Assembly: GCA_001632435.1 (NCBI GenBank)
Contig: KV423930.1
Location: 218,901-282,900, forward strand
Direction: 5' to 3'
DNA length: 64,000 nucleotides
Source of the DNA: Calocera cornea HHB12733
Lineage: Eukaryota > Basidiomycota > Dacrymycetes > Dacrymycetales > Dacrymycetaceae
Every line of letters starts with the position of its first letter. Position 1 is the stretch's first letter. The notes below the pieces were generated by a model, which was not told the DNA's origin, searched no databases, and saw nothing but the letters and a program-made list of their open reading frames with translations. Positions 54,701-64,000 of the stretch are shown in pieces. The position numbers and the translations under genes were made by a program.

Positions 54701-57012
54701 GGCTGTCCTCCTGAAGGTACGGGTTTCGCCAACTGGACTTCATAGCATCCACCATAGTAGCCTTCGTCCGTACCAGCTCCGCTGCCTCTGCGGCGGGATC
54801 GGCTGAAACGTCTTGGCCAGTACGAATCGCCGCGCCTTTCATAGCCTCGGTGACACCCTCGCCGTAAGGCACACCGTTGATGGAACATCTCTGGAACTCC
54901 ATGACATTCTGGGTAAGAGTGCCAGTCTGGGGGGTTTCAAAGTAAGATAGGGAAACAAAGACAAATGCGCTGATGCTCACTTTGTCCGAGAAAATATATG
55001 CAATCTGGCCCAGATCATCGGAGATGTTCCATGTTTTGGGCACACATGCCGAGTCGAGAGGTGCGTAGTACATGTCCACATCTTGAAAGATGAAGAATGC
55101 CTGGATGGTCTTGACGATCTCGATGGAGATGTACAGAGAGATTGGCACGATATTCTGGAACGCCACCAGACATGACCTGCAGTACCATTAGAAAGTGTCC
55201 ACACGTGAAGGAACATCAGCATACACGAAGGTCACGATAGCATTCACAATGTTGCTGGTGGACGCTTCCGCGCCCATCTCGAAGTAATCCGCGCTGGTTC
55301 CAGTCTTGTCTAGGAATACTCCATTGACGATACCGGTAACCAAGCACATGATCAAGAGGATGACGAAGTTCATGATGACGTTGAAGTTCGTCTCTTTCTC
55401 AATCTTGCTCCGCTTCGACGGCGTATCCCCACCGTTCAAAAGGATCTTCGTGTCTTTGCCCGTAAACGCAACGAGACCGATAACCCAGTCGGTGTTACGC
55501 AACGTGCAACCACGAAGCATCAGCTCGTTGATGGTGACCGGCTCGACCTTTGCAGTCTTCCCAGATCCATCTTCGCTCTTGTTGGTGTAACGGAGAACGC
55601 CGTTATACGTATACAGGTTGGCGTGTGGCGGTTCAGAGTCGATCACAAAACTGGCATGCTCCAGATCCTCATCACCGGATATCGAGCTCGTAGCCTTCAG
55701 ACTTTTCCGAGGCTTGAGATTCGTCTCTCCGTCCAAATTCTTCGTTTCGACATAGCACAGACCATCAGCGTCCGAGGTACTCAGCACGATGATGTCTGCC
55801 GGGACCTGGTCATTCTCGCGGAGCAGGACGATGTCGCCAACGTAGAGCTTCTTCCACAGTGTACGCTCCCACTGTGCAGTTCCAGAACTGCGATGCTCCC
55901 AGTCCATCACGCCGACCGAAGCGCGTGAGGACCGGGTGGAGTCTGCAGCCGAGCTCAGCGCCCGAGCGCGAGCAACAGCGTTATCGACTCCCTTAGAGGC
56001 GACCGACGAGGCGGGGCTGGTATAGCCGCCGTGTGGGGTTGGCGGATACAGATGGGTCGAGCTCGCTTCCTCTACAGAGTCTGGCGACTTCTCGACCGTG
56101 TCCGTAATGAACGATGTGTTACTGCTGCGCACGCTCGAAGTGCCGTTGTTCTTAACCAGGACCAGGTGTTGCAGATCCTGGTGATCGCGCTCCCGTAGCT
56201 TGCGAACACCTCTCGTGAGTTTATCGGGATGAGGAACTCCTCGCAGCTTCTCAAGCCAAGTCCTCGGGTCCTTCGCTCGGTTAACGTTGCGCCACTGCCC
56301 GAGTTTTGTTGTCGCAGAGTTGTTAACCTCTTCATCCAACCTTGCTCGACGATAATCTTCAATACCGTCCTTTATCGCGGTGACGCACAAAATGAAGACG
56401 AGCGGCAACATCGCAATTTGAGGTGTCGAGGAACCGAACATGGGGAAGACTGAGCAAACGGTCAATATGCGGTCATTCGCTCAGAGGACGGCAGCTCACT
56501 TTGCAGAATGACGAGAATCAAGAAGTAGATGTTGGCCACCCGCCGAAACTGCTCGAACAGGTTCTTGGGAACAAAGGTGACAATGGTGTACTCTGAGCCG
56601 AGAATTAGTTCCAGACTGCACTGTTCAACTCTGCAGACGCACTCGATGTCCGGATTTTGTTACGGGGGTACCGCGCGAGGGGGTCGCCATGTTGATCGAG
56701 CTCGCCCAGCGGTATCTCAGCATTCACGTATATCCTTCTCCTTTCTCCAGTAATCACGGCTGGCTTGCCCGTCTGATCCTCTCCCTCTGCTTGACCAGCT
56801 TTGCCACGGTCCTTGCCCTTGTCTGATTGTCGCCTGAAGAAGGTCTTCAACGCGTTCCTCCGCGTTTTACGCCTCTTGAACCTCCTCTCCTCGGTGTGGA
56901 TCGACTCGGCCAATGTGGATGCCGCCGTGCGAACGGTGCGCAGTCGGAGGTCATGGTCGAGGCCGGCACTGTCGTCCTCCTCGATATAGTCGGGTGGAGT
57001 TCGAGGTGCCAT
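51785..57012 (-). CDS. P4-type phospholipid-transporting ATPase (flippase, Dnf1/2-like)
   Basis: It moves phospholipids to the cytosolic leaflet. From 57,012: [18 protein letters not shown], basic [37 protein letters not shown] (the flippase N-terminal motif), [20 protein letters not shown]. Then comes [31 protein letters not shown], and an intron splitting the phosphorylation motif (DK, then [11 protein letters not shown], about 54,916-54,981). [56 protein letters not shown] and the C-terminal membrane region follow; the tail ends [14 protein letters not shown]. The SPDEVALV and [15 protein letters not shown] signature fits the Dnf/Drs2 class, closest by feel to Dnf1/2. A Ser/Pro-rich insertion (about 56,140-55,900) enlarges the actuator. 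Such enzymes usually need a Cdc50-type partner, not encoded here. Confidence 0.93.
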
Positions 57013-58033
57013 GTTGGTCGTGCGGAAGAGAGACCGTTGTCGACAAGGCGCCCGGGGTGATTGAGACCACGAGCAGGCACGGGGTATGCTATGCAGGGCG
57101 GCCGTGCGGTGCTATTAGTCCGCGCGGGTGAATCGGGATTGGGTGAGGGACCCTTATTGAAACGCGTGCAGCTGCGGACCGGCGTTGGGGGTGGTGAAAG
57201 CGATGCCCGACGTCGTGAACGACCCGGTGAGGGGCTTGAACGCGCTGAAGAGGATAGGAAGGAGGGAGAAGGGAGAAGGAGACGATGAGGAAAGGGTGAT
57301 GAGTTTGGGTGGGAAGCCTGGGGTGTAGGGGTCTGTGGGCCGACCTTGGCGCGGACTGTGGGATGGACTGGCCTCTCGTCTCGTCTCACGCTCTTGCCTC
57401 TATGGAACGTGATGGGATGCCGAGTCGCGTCCCGCGCGCTCGGATCGGCGCAAAAAGCGGATCCTATTTCGGTCACCTTGCATGACAAGCTTCTCTGCCC
57501 TTTGTCAACCACACCGTTTCTGGGGCGATTTCTCCTTGGAATCGCAACACAATCTTCTCGCAATGCTATTGTTTCCCCCGCTCTCGCCACTCGCCATTGT
57601 ATCTCCCCACAAAACCAGAGCGCAAACTTTTCTGCCATCACACTCTGCTCAGGGCACCTCTTCGTAACTGCTCTGCTAATCTGCTCAAGCTTTTCTGGGT
57701 GCTTACGATGGAACACGGCCCACGTCCCGTCATCAGATGCCGTATAAACTCGGGTTGCTGACGCGGGTTACCTGGCTGAGCCCTTAGGCAGACATCAACC
57801 ACAGACTGCGGTCCTTTGCTGGCGGCCGGATCATTCGAAGTCAGACATACGCGTCACTGCACGGGCTTGTGTGATGCTGCAGCATCAGAATGATGGACAG
57901 CCTGGGAGCTGGCGCGCTCCCTCGCGAGCGCCGGTCTGCACACGGTCACGCCATATCCAGTGCGCGCCGACTTCTTCGCAATTTCATCATGCAAACATAC
58001 TATCACTACATCATATCGACGCATATTGGCCAA
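57013..58033. other. 1-kb intergenic region, no gene supported
   Basis: The minus-strand open frame through 57,716-56,847 is a compositional by-product (Ser/Arg/Pro-rich, overlapping the flippase start in another frame). The remainder is promoter-like. Confidence 0.4.
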
Positions 58034-58874
58034 CTACCACCACTGCTGGTAAACCTCCTCCACGACATACGTAACCCTTGTGCGGACAGGACTGCCCATC
58101 GCCTGCGGGACGACAGTCGGCACCGTGTTCATCTGCTGCGCTAGATGACCCTGACGCGCAGCACTGCCAGCAGAGACGGCAACGCCCATATTGGGCTGAG
58201 CCTGCCCTACCTGGGCGACTGGAGGTGCCGGAATACCAAAGAGCGCCTGTTCAGCTGCGACAGGGAGGGACTGCCCGCGATGCCAAGCTCGGAAGATCGC
58301 AGCAACGGCTGTTTCTGGTAAGTCAAGGTTTGCTATGACGAACTGATTACGCACCGAGCCAGAACAAGCCGAACACGCCGACCAGCAGGAGCTCCTCCCT
58401 CGCTTGCGACAGCAGCATCCCTCCTCGGCGGTAATCGTTATACAACCTAACACCGTCCATGAGCGTATCTTTCGACATTCCGCCGCTCAGCGCTCACAAG
58501 CTCGTCAACCAGGACAACGCGAAAAAACCTATGATTATTTCTACCCATCGCAATACAGCTAGAATGGACCTCCAGTCAGCACACTTCGTGCGTTCCCATC
58601 GATACGCACTGTGCGAGACGGGCAGCATCGGCATCACAAAGTGCAGCGAGAAGACGGCAATCAGACCTATTCCTTTGTCAGGTCCTAAACAACGCGGTGA
58701 AGCATCATGCTTACCATATGCGGCTAATCTCGCAGGAGACGCAGCGCGATGAGCGGCGTCAACCATATCGTGTTCGAGATGTAGTTCTTGTCTTGGTGGT
58801 GGGGTTCGGAGAGGAGAGGTCATCGGTGATGGATGACCTGTTAGGCGGGAGCTTTCCGCCAGCGAGGCACGCAT
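58034..58874 (-). CDS. Small multi-pass membrane protein, unknown
   Basis: With introns of about 45-70 bp assumed at roughly 58,790-58,834, 58,686-58,756, 58,577-58,626, 58,462-58,502 and 58,320-58,360, the minus strand joins in frame: start at 58,874 (MRASLAESSRLTDKNYISNT), IWLTPLIALRLIAVFSLHFV, VLRWVEIIIGFFALSWLTSL, YNDYRRGG, EELLLVGVFGLFWLE. A soluble tail rich in Gln, Val and Ala ends VVEEVYQQWW. Three to four hydrophobic segments followed by a cytosolic tail resemble MARVEL-type proteins, but no family signature is certain. The gene model, especially the first two introns, is tentative. Confidence 0.45.
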
Positions 58875-58998
58875 GAGGCTCGTGTCTCGCGAAAGGGTGC
58901 AACGTTGTCAGGACCTGCCAAAAGCCAAATTGCCATAAATAGTATAGGTATACAACTCGCTACTGGAAACAGGATCGAACACAGCTTCTCTGCCAGGG

Positions 58999-59975
58999 CT
59001 ACTCCCAGATAAGCCCCCTGATCATGTCGCTATCTTCCTTCGCCAAGTGAAGGTCTTCGGCTCGAATACCGTCCAGCATGTGCTTCTCGGACGTGCTGCC
59101 AGCCAACGGCACGACACCAAAGCTCTCAGCAATGGCATATACTGCTTGTGCAGGAGTGCACTCGTACTTTAACGCAATGTCTTGCAAGAGAGGATGTCGT
59201 ATTAGAGACGGCGATCCGGTCAAAGTCCAGAACGACCTGAATGCAAAGTCAGTCGAGCCATGCCGCGGCTCATAGCGGCTGCCTTACTGATATTGGATGT
59301 GATTGGAATTGCAATAATCCAGAATATCCTTGTCCCAGCCGTTGCCCTCGAACCATCGATTTTGGACGACGTTTACCGGAGCTTCACGACCAAGTGCCAG
59401 CAAAGGACGTATACGGTAGCAGTTGCTGATGCCTATTAAGCCGACCTTGCCTTCTTGCTGTAATTCGTGTAGGACGCGCCAGGCTTCGAGCGTCGCCTCG
59501 GGTGTGTCTAGAGGCGAATGCAGAAGCAATGAGTCGATGAATGCAGTTCCGAGGTTCTTCTGTGAGCGCGCGAATGATGTTCGGACTTGCTCTGTGATGG
59601 ACGCTGCAGGGTCATAAGGCAGTGGCTGCGATCGGTCTTGACCGGTAATCGGAGTATATCTGAGCGCTATTAAGCACATTCCAATGGTAGGGTGACATTC
59701 ACTTACTTTGTTTGAATGAAAAGATCTTCTCGCCTTATGCCATGCTTTTCTTGCAGTATACGGAGAGCTTCACCAACCAGCTCCTCGCGATAGTGCTTTG
59801 GCTGACAGGCCGTGTCGATCCCGCGAAAGCCCTGAAGCACGGCTTGGACGACAAGCTCGGTAGTGCGCTCTTTCTTCCTGGTGTACGGAATCAACAGCCC
59901 GTGTAAAGAAGTGGCGGCTTGAGCGCATTACCACGCGGTTCCATAAACGATCTTTGGCATACGGACGGTAGACAT
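58999..59975 (-). CDS. Aldo/keto reductase
   Basis: NAD(P)H-dependent reductase of aldehydes and ketones with a TIM barrel. The start at 59,975 gives MSTVRMPKIVYGTAW, and the intron to 59,878 yields KKERTTELVVQAVLQGFRGI followed by DTACQPKHYREELVGEAL. Catalytic Asp and Tyr candidates are in GIDTACQPKHYREE (the Tyr spacing is near normal). After an intron near 59,655-59,705 come IDSLLLHSPLDTPEATLEAW, GLIGISNCYRI, VVQNRWFEGNGWDKDILDYC, and after one more intron VVPLAGSTSEKHMLDGI (cofactor-binding loop) and the C-terminus IRGLIWE. About 290 residues, on the short side of the family. The pathway is unknown; it stands divergent to the MARVEL-type gene. Confidence 0.88.
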
Positions 59976-60770
59976 TGTCGGTGCGCCCGCCTAGCAGACT
60001 CCGTTGAATGGGGACGTGAGGCACTCCGATAAGGCAATACCAGGTGGCAATGAGGCGAGTCGGCCGCTTAGTTTGAATACTGCAGAGCAAGGTGACCGAT
60101 CCGTATGAGTCGATGCGCAGGCACTCGAGCCGACAAAATCAATGGAAGTGGAGGCTCGGGGGGGGGGGTGAAAAGGAGGAGGAAGGGCGGGCGCCAACCG
60201 GATGCCGATATCGGCTAAGACTGGAATTCACGAGGCAGCCTCGTGGCGCGCCACATGCATTCCTTCCGACACAGCCACATACCGGAAAGAATCCACACGT
60301 GTGGTGGGCGAATCAGCAGTCGCGGTTCTAGCCTACTCCAGGGCGCACCCAACATCATATGAAACTAGCCGGGAAGGGACGTCCCCCAGCGCTCGACACC
60401 CCCATCCCCGCTAGTGGCCGACGATGACGGGACAACAATGTTGACGACAAACCACCAACACCTTCTCACCCTGGACGGCCTTAACGCATAGAAGACTCCT
60501 CTTTACTCCGCAGCCTGAGGCCCCATCCTTCCCAGCAGACGAATACGCTCCACCGCCCCCATCGGCCATCCAGCATACAAACACGTGTATGTTGGTTATG
60601 AAAATCGGCTGTTTTCCCGCATCAGCTCACCTCGAACGACCCTTGCCTGCAGGCCTTCATCCTTTTGCCTATAGGCACATCCTGCTGGCGTCCCTTCCCC
60701 CTTCCACTCTCCCCTCCCCTCCTTCACCTTCCCCGTCCTCGTCGGCCTCTCCTTCAACTCGTACATAGTT
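59976..60770. other. Divergent promoter region
   Basis: 800 bp between divergent starts. It includes a poly-G run (60,160-60,168) and CT-rich DNA (60,690-60,760) just before the plus-strand ATG. No gene. Confidence 0.45.
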
Positions 60771-62979
60771 ATGGCTCCACGACGCTCCTTCGCCATCATG
60801 GGCCTCATCAACTGGCTCAGGCTGTCTGTTTTCTGTAAGCTCCTCTCCAACGATACACAGAGTCAGCTCTGACGTTCCCTTCTCTGCTAGTTGTCATTCT
60901 CATTTTCGGCCTCATTGTGATGGGGCTGACCGCCCATTTCGCTGAGATCCTTGTCCCCTCTGATCTGAGTGAGTCTATCGCATACGAAATCACTTCGTCG
61001 AGCTGACCAGTTTCCAGCCCGATTTGTAACTGTTGGACTCATAGTATCTATCATCACGCTCATTGTAACGACTGCAATGCACGTTCGCCGCTGTCCGCTC
61101 ACATACATCGCTAATGCGTCCACAGTTTTCTCCTGGGTATCTTCCGAACGTATATATATGCTGCACAAACAAGGATAGAGCTCGCATGGCTCGGGCTTCT
61201 TACTGTATTATGGTTGGGTACGCACATCTTGACTTCCGGTGTTCATAAACTGACGTTCTCCCAGCCCTTGCCGTTTTCCTTTCCATGTCAGCGGATGTTG
61301 AGATTGACTGTGCGGATGCTGGGGGGGCGATTCAAGAGAATCAGAGTGTCGGAAGTGCGCATTCTTCCTCACTGTATCGTTGATACATGCTGATGGCGTA
61401 ACAGTGACTTCCGACGAGTTTGAGGCGGAATACAGGGCTATGCAGGCCTGCTCGTTCATCAATGCAATTATGCGTACGTATATGCTGCGACTCCAATACC
61501 TGGATGCTCACATCCTACGCAGTCGCCGCTTGGTTCTTACTACTACTGTCGTTTGCGGTTGCACACCACTTTTCCGGATACGACTATGTATGGCGCACCC
61601 CTGTCGCCGACTATCCCTGGTTCGAGAACCGGCTCGGTGGTCGTCAGCGACGAAGAGCAATGGACGACAAGGTCAAACAGGCTCTCGGTGGTCTGTCCAG
61701 TGAAACGTCATTATCGACTGAGGAGGAGCTTCGAGGTCGCTCGCGCAACAGGCCTCGAGTGAGGGAACGGTCTCGGGACGCTATAAGGGAGAAGGCTGGG
61801 ATGCACATCAACCTGTTCCGGCCGTTCTACGAGCTGCCGAAGCACACCCCCCACAGGCCACAGCCAGTTCGGGCTGTCACACAACCGATACAGCCAGTGG
61901 CCGCAGCTTCTCGAAAGCCCATACCATCTCCGCTTCTCATTCCGGGACCGTCAATGTCGCGTGGGCAGTCAATGTCCCGTGCGACTACCCCCGTGCGTCC
62001 TGGACCTCCGGTGCGGATGAATAGCACTCCGCAACCAGCGAGGCAGGCGACGCCACCTCCTGCAACACCGCTTTCTCGGAATGTCTCAGCCAAATCTGCG
62101 CAGACTTTCATGACTGCAAGGTCGACCCAGTCTGCTCGGACACCGTTGGCTCGAACGCCTTCAGGGTCTGGGCCGGCACGCCCCAGGACGCCAGTTGGAG
62201 GCGGTCAGCCATCGCGTCCTCCAGTCACCCCAACGCAACCAGGTCGCCCGAGAACGCCGGTCAATGGTGTTCAACAGACACGTCCGGCTGTGACGCCAAC
62301 GCAGCCCCCGCGCACGCCAGTCGTTGCTTCTCAGCCTGTGCGCACACGAACCACGTCACAATCGAATGTGCCGCAGCGAACGGCTTCGCAGTCTGCCGTA
62401 CCTGTCCGCCCAGCTGCGGTACGATCGACAAGTACACCGCCGGCCCCGCGACCCGCACCATCTGCTGCCGCGCCTGCTTCACGCATACCGCAAGCCTCGT
62501 CCACCAGACCTCGACCCTCACCCATTGTGACGAACCTCAGCGCCACGCGACCCACCCAGGGTCCGATCACGCCGCAAACTGCTCGGTCCCCTCCAACGGC
62601 AGCTCCCGTTCGCTCTCAATCCGGAACTGGACTCACCAGAACACCGACTCCTGTTCGTAACAATGGTGGCGTGGGCTCCCGCCAGCCTGTCACACCAACC
62701 GCCCCGCGTCCACAGCCCGTACGGACCGCGTCGACGCCCCAAGCACTGGCGACGGCGACGACTCCAACAAGACCACCAGTGTCCCGCTCTCAAACCACTG
62801 CGCCTGCGATTGCGAAGACTGCCGCTTCACCCGCGTCCGCTACCCGCCCGGCTCCTTCACGCTCACAAACATACTGGCAGCCCCCACCCAGCAAAGGCGT
62901 AAACCTAGCAGTACCTTCCCCGATTGGAAAAGATGGCTTGAGGAATCGCAGCCGCAGTCCGGCAGGCCGGATGGTGTAG
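60771..62979 (+). CDS. MARVEL-type four-helix membrane protein with long Pro/Thr/Arg-rich tail
   Basis: ATG 60,771: MAPRRSFAIMGLINWLRLSV, then across introns FVILIFGLIVMGLTAHFAEI (TM1), RFVTVGLIVSIITLIV (TM2), RTYIYAAQTRIELAWLGLLT and VLWLALAVFLSMSADVEI (TM3 region), DCADAGG, CSFINAIM, and after a further intron YAVAAWFLLLLSFAVAHHFS (TM4). This is the fungal MARVEL layout, linked to membrane domains such as eisosome-like sites. The splice between TM2 and TM3 (about 61,070-61,130) does not resolve cleanly by eye. The ~430-residue tail is disordered, full of RTP/TPT/QP repeats (ARTPLARTPSGSGPARPRTP) and potential proline-directed phosphosites, ending NRSRSPAGRMV. Confidence 0.75.
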
Positions 62980-63901
62980 TCTGCAACCTTGAGTCGTCTT
63001 CTTGTACATATGTAGATAGTGTAGACTATATGGACTTATGAATGTACACGTGAATTCTTCCTTCTATGCTGGACTGCAACTAAGCCCTTTGCCCAACTCT
63101 CAGCATGTACCCAACCCTGCCGCGCTGGACAGGGTATTCCCGTACGCCAGGGTTTAGGAACACAACCCTGACTTGCTTTTCCAGGGTCTGAGCTCAACCC
63201 TAACCCAACTATTCTTACCATCTAAGGCCCGGAGACACTCAGATTGGCTAGGGTTAGGGACACGTGTACAGCCACGAGCATTTGCACTGTTAGCTTTCAA
63301 CATGCTACACTGGTCCGTTCGGGACGAAAATTTGCACAGACCTAGTGCATGTACACCCCTAGGCCTAAGCGCTGCACAGGGTCCAAATGGGGCATTTGGA
63401 CCCCCTTCACTCACCCGCCGATTCCTCAGCAAGCAGCGCATCTACAGCAATTATTGAAAGTGCGTCGGTAAGCCCCTCTTCTCCTCTTTCCGAAACGTCA
63501 ATAATATTGTGAGTTGACAATGCCATTGTTGAGCATTGTAGTGGCGCGTCCGACGCACCTTGCACGTTTCGCGCGCGGCATCGCTCCGACGTCTCAACAC
63601 TCTGCAACGACGCTTACACGATCAGTTCTCCTCCTGGCGACGTTTTGCTTTCTCAAAGCTGTCGTGCATGCCAACCACTTGCCAACTGCGCTTTGAAACG
63701 GCGTAATTTCATTGAAGAACGGTCCAGTAACGCTCATTCGACGTTGGACGATACCAATCTGCTCCCTCACTCGACGCGGCCGACGTTGACAATGCACCCT
63801 GAGACAGCGAGCTCGCTTGCCAGTCGTCTCTTCTACACCCCTACTCTGCTGTCCCCCTTCCTCCCACCTGCCTATCCTCCCCGCCATCCACCCAGTCGCC
63901 A
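62980..63901. other. Intergenic, with inverted-repeat and telomere-like words
   Basis: No gene supported. AACCCTAACCC (63,193-63,203) and, 50 bp on, TAGGGTTAGGG (63,248-63,258) lie in opposite orientation, with several CAGGGT/ACCCTG words around. A perfect hairpin follows at 63,379-63,403. CT-rich promoter-like DNA occupies 63,825-63,890. Confidence 0.4.
63379..63403. repeat. Perfect 11-bp inverted repeat with 3-bp loop
   Basis: GGGTCCAAATG, GGG, CATTTGGACCC. It may be a terminator-like hairpin, a transposon relic or chance; nothing nearby decides. Confidence 0.6.
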
Positions 63902-64000
63902 ATGGGCCTAGCTCATCCTACGCGGTCTGGTCAACAGCGCAACATTGGCCGCTCACCCAGCACGCGACTCGCAGGCGCATACAGTGAGCACCCTCCCTAC
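63902..64000 (+). CDS. Possible 5' end of a gene running off the window
   Basis: The ATG at 63,902, after CT-rich DNA, opens MGLAHPTRSGQQRNIGRSPS and reaches a GTGAGC donor at about 63,984. Too short to identify. Confidence 0.3.
   Translation, partial: MGLAHPTRSGQQRNIGRSPSTRLAGAYSEHPPY

Noticed and set aside
56847..57716. 289-residue minus-strand frame upstream of the flippase
   Set aside because: Overlaps the flippase start in another frame and is Ser/Arg/Pro low-complexity.
1..64000. tRNA, rRNA or CRISPR features
   Set aside because: No cloverleaf with matching A and B boxes, rRNA core or regularly spaced direct-repeat array was recognised by eye; a tRNA scan was not possible.

Overview
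The window is fungal nuclear DNA, most likely from a mushroom-forming basidiomycete (Agaricomycetes). Nearly every gene is cut by introns of about 45-65 bp with GTRNGY-type donors. The gene content also fits: a KDZ-family transposase with its CxC5/CxC6 cysteine clusters, a plasma-membrane H+-ATPase, a P4-ATPase flippase, a MARVEL-type membrane protein, and a fungal MLKL-like helical domain joined to beta-trefoil repeats. The species cannot be told from the window.

Region 1 (1-18,072). After the 3' end of one gene (1-134), a 20-bp sequence at 505-524 is repeated exactly, inverted, at 18,053-18,072. Both copies are followed inward by a cluster of TCCGGA motifs, and the DNA outside both ends is GC-rich low-complexity sequence unlike the inside. 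I read 505-18,072 as one large KDZ-type DNA transposon. At its right end is an inward-facing KDZ transposase. At its left end is an inward-facing gene of unknown function with a 57-bp repeat array and a cysteine cluster. Another unknown gene, with a GRF-like zinc finger, lies at 13.1-15.0 kb. Between them is an 8-kb array of decayed, rearranged copies of these genes interleaved with several broken copies and one intact copy of the ribosomal protein gene RPS18. Four loci of a 16-bp minisatellite and three (TCTACT)-like hexanucleotide arrays lie in the same stretch.

Region 2 (18-25 kb), plus strand and very GC-rich at first: a small secreted protein, an isochorismatase-fold hydrolase whose expected catalytic Cys is Ser, and a membrane-anchored GH31 alpha-glucosidase whose base composition drops abruptly in mid-gene.

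Region 3 (25-41 kb): a 4CXXC_R1/CDCA7-type zinc-finger protein (minus), an acidic protein of unknown function (plus), PCNA with a roughly 90-residue charged insertion (minus) and an MluI box in its promoter, a single-pass membrane protein (plus), and a large low-complexity protein with a WDDDF motif (plus, tentatively Byr4/Bfa1-like).

Region 4 (41-46 kb): two related genes for six-repeat (double) beta-trefoil proteins. The first is a frameshifted relic. The second is intact and carries an N-terminal helical domain like the MLKL/HeLo-like cell-death domains.

Region 5 (46-64 kb): the H+-ATPase and the P4-ATPase in the same orientation on the minus strand, a small membrane protein, an aldo/keto reductase, a MARVEL-type protein with a long Pro/Thr/Arg-rich tail, and a possible gene start at the window edge.
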